Of a stretch of 32,974 nt of DNA, positions 31,610 through 32,974 are shown piece by piece. The notes below the pieces were generated by a model, which saw only the letters and a list, made by a program, of their open reading frames with translations, made no database searches and was not told the DNA's origin. Position 1 is the stretch's first letter. Each line of letters starts with the position of its first letter. The DNA comes from Corallococcus interemptor (GTDB lineage: Bacteria; Myxococcota; Myxococcia; Myxococcales; Myxococcaceae): NCBI RefSeq assembly GCF_003668875.1, contig NZ_RAWM01000100.1:1-32974 (forward strand). The letters run 5' to 3'. Position numbers and translations under genes: made by a program.

Positions 31610-32266
31610 ATGGAACAGCGCGTGAGCACCGTCACCCCTCGCGGCATCTGTTTCGACCTGGACGGCACGCTGGTGGACTCGCTGCCGGACATCATCGACA
31701 GCTTCCTCCACGGCTTCACGCACCACGGCCTGCCCGCGCCCTCTATCGCGGAGGTGCGCGCGCTCATCGGCCAGCCGCTGGAGGCCATGTACACGCGCTT
31801 CGCTCCGGAGCACGCCGCCTCGCTCTGCGTGGCCTACCGCGAGCACTACCCGCTCAACTTCCACCGGCGCTCCCGGCCCTTCCCCGGCGTGGAGCGCGTG
31901 CTGCGCACGCTGCGCGAGCGGGGCTACCTGCTCGCCGTCGCCACCACCAAGCGCGGCGACATGGCCCGGCGCTTCGTGGACGCGATGGGGCTGGGCGGCC
32001 TGCTGCACCACGTGCAGGGCACGGACGGCTTCCCGCACAAGCCCGCGCCGGACGTCATCCACCACGCCCTGAAGGCGCTGGGCACCGGCGGCCTGTGGAT
32101 GGTGGGCGACACCACGCTGGACCTGCGCGCGGGCCGGGCCGCGGGCCTCAAGACCTACGCCGTCACCTGGGGCACGCACGCCCAGGAGGAGCTGGCCACC
32201 GCCTCACCGGACGAGCTCCAGCCGGACCTGGAGCGGCTGCTGCACCACCTGCCGCCGCTCGTCTGA
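31610..32266 (+). CDS. HAD-superfamily phosphatase (phosphoglycolate phosphatase-like)
   Basis: A 218-residue HAD subfamily IA hydrolase. Motif I FDLDGTLVDS (nucleophile D16, acid/base D18), an alpha-helical C1 cap (about 28-90), motif II in LAVATTKRGD, motif III lysine in FPHKPAPDVI and motif IV VGDTTLDLRAG are all present, so the enzyme should be active. Sequence pattern is closest to Gph-type phosphoglycolate phosphatases, but substrate range in this family is broad. ATG 31610 has GGAGGG 4 bases upstream; GTG 31622 is an alternative. The frame continues upstream across the divergent AraC start, where it is antisense. Confidence 0.92.
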   Translation: MEQRVSTVTPRGICFDLDGTLVDSLPDIIDSFLHGFTHHGLPAPSIAEVRALIGQPLEAMYTRFAPEHAASLCVAYREHYPLNFHRRSRPFPGVERVLRTLRERGYLLAVATTKRGDMARRFVDAMGLGGLLHHVQGTDGFPHKPAPDVIHHALKALGTGGLWMVGDTTLDLRAGRAAGLKTYAVTWGTHAQEELATASPDELQPDLERLLHHLPPLV

Positions 32267-32352
32267 CAGCGTGGCTCAGTTGGAAGCTCTGTCGAGTCTG
32301 GCGAGGAAGTGGCGGGAGTCGAGCACCTCCCCGTCGCGTCACCTCGACCCGC

Positions 32353-32859
32353 TCAGGGCCAACGGTGCACCACGTGCCCCACCCCTCGATTGGGCGCCTT
32401 CACCTTGCCATCCTTGAACTCGGCGACCGCCCCCTCAACGACGAAGCAAATCGGGTAATCGGCCTGCCCCGGGAGTCTCACGCGGTCATACCGCACGACG
32501 AGCGCTGGCCCATCCGCACGCCCCATCTTGTCGGAGAGGTAGTACGCCTTGCCGTAGAAGCGTGTTCCAGGAGGGGCGACCGCGTCCTGCTCGGGGTCGT
32601 TCCAGCCTTCCGGAATCACTCCCACCACTTCCGAGCCAGCAGTGAACCAGACATTCGTGTACCTATTCTGGCGATCGTCGAGTTGGAGGAGGAAGGTGCC
32701 GTTCCACGCCCAGTGGAGCTGCTTCTCCATCGCCTCTGTCGCCCCATCCGGGCAGGTGAAGGACTCGGGCCGGATTTGAGCCCCCGGACAACCCGCCGCC
32801 AGCGCCGCGACGAGCGACAACGACGCGCACTCAATGGCGGCGATGGCCTTCTTCGGCAT
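32353..32859 (-). CDS. Probable lipoprotein, 168 residues
   Basis: From ATG 32859 the product begins MPKKAIAAIECASLSLVAAL and reaches a lipobox-like AALAAGC near 24. The mature part has a CPDGATEAMEKQLHW motif, a beta-rich core (TRFYGKAYYLSDKMG, ALVVRYDRVRLPGQADYPIC) and ends HVVHRWP. I do not recognise a named family. Upstream in-frame ATGs (32922, 32958) extend it by 21 or 33 residues; no strong ribosome binding site supports any of the three, and the signal peptide decided the choice. The gene lies at the window end, so its upstream context is not visible. Cys residues 24, 35 and one near the C-terminus are notable. Confidence 0.7.
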   Translation of the reverse strand: MPKKAIAAIECASLSLVAALAAGCPGAQIRPESFTCPDGATEAMEKQLHWAWNGTFLLQLDDRQNRYTNVWFTAGSEVVGVIPEGWNDPEQDAVAPPGTRFYGKAYYLSDKMGRADGPALVVRYDRVRLPGQADYPICFVVEGAVAEFKDGKVKAPNRGVGHVVHRWP

Positions 32860-32974
32860 GCGGGGGGGGCGTCCTTGGGACGAGACTTCGGGGGCGCGGG
32901 TCTTCAAGGCGGATCCTTCCATCGGAGCAACGGCGATTGACGGCCCCGGGGCTGTCACGGGGGAGGGGCTGGGG

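Noticed and set aside
1-32974. CRISPR arrays, tRNA or rRNA genes, prophage genes.
   Set aside because: No regularly spaced repeats, tRNA-like cloverleaf or rRNA motifs and no phage structural proteins were seen on either strand.

Overview
The window is very G+C-rich bacterial DNA with strong third-position G/C bias and long spurious antisense reading frames. Gene content points to a myxobacterium, most likely Myxococcaceae (Corallococcus/Myxococcus type): many lipoproteins, a PAS-rich sensor kinase, a CHASE2 adenylate cyclase, a HEAT-repeat M1 peptidase and DUF4139 and TspO proteins. This is inference from composition and families; no rRNA or other taxonomic marker is present.

Layout. 1-4.9 kb: the 3' part of a coiled-coil protein gene converges on a minus-strand operon of CHASE2 adenylate cyclase, SH3-domain protein and M48 lipoprotein peptidase. 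5.2-7.8 kb: two overlapping ferritin-like genes, then a TspO/MBR membrane protein gene preceded by a perfect 13-bp hairpin. 7.8-12.9 kb (minus): a 60-residue protein, a three-PAS histidine kinase and an M1 aminopeptidase with HEAT repeats. 13.0-16.4 kb: a J-domain protein gene (plus), then on the minus strand an endonuclease/exonuclease/phosphatase gene with a DUF488 gene, and a HipA-like kinase gene overlapping a DUF3037 gene. 16.5-17.5 kb: an ohrR-ohr organic peroxide module with overlapping palindromic operators. 17.5-21.7 kb: bestrophin-like channel, patatin-like lipoprotein and an unrecognised lipoprotein. 26.1-32.9 kb: DUF4139 protein, amidohydrolase lipoprotein, small lipoproteins, AraC-type regulator and HAD phosphatase.

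The standout is 21.8-26.05 kb. A predicted toxin-antitoxin locus (DUF433 antitoxin gene with its own palindromic operator, followed by a DUF5615 PIN-like toxin gene) is split by a 3161-bp insertion. The insertion is bounded by two directly oriented copies, about 100 bp each, of a MITE-like element with 25-bp imperfect terminal inverted repeats. A 3-bp duplication (TTA) lies at the outer edges. Removing the insert and one TTA restores the toxin frame exactly (VVV joined to TTNVGDF). The cargo is a single gene of clearly lower G+C for a NACHT NTPase with a cysteine-rich pentapeptide-like repeat region, an architecture related to NLR-like antiphage proteins. It looks like a minimal, transposase-less mobile cassette for a putative defence NTPase. 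The toxin remnant also carries an in-frame TAG before its predicted C-terminal strand.

No tRNA, rRNA, CRISPR array, transposase or phage structural gene was found.
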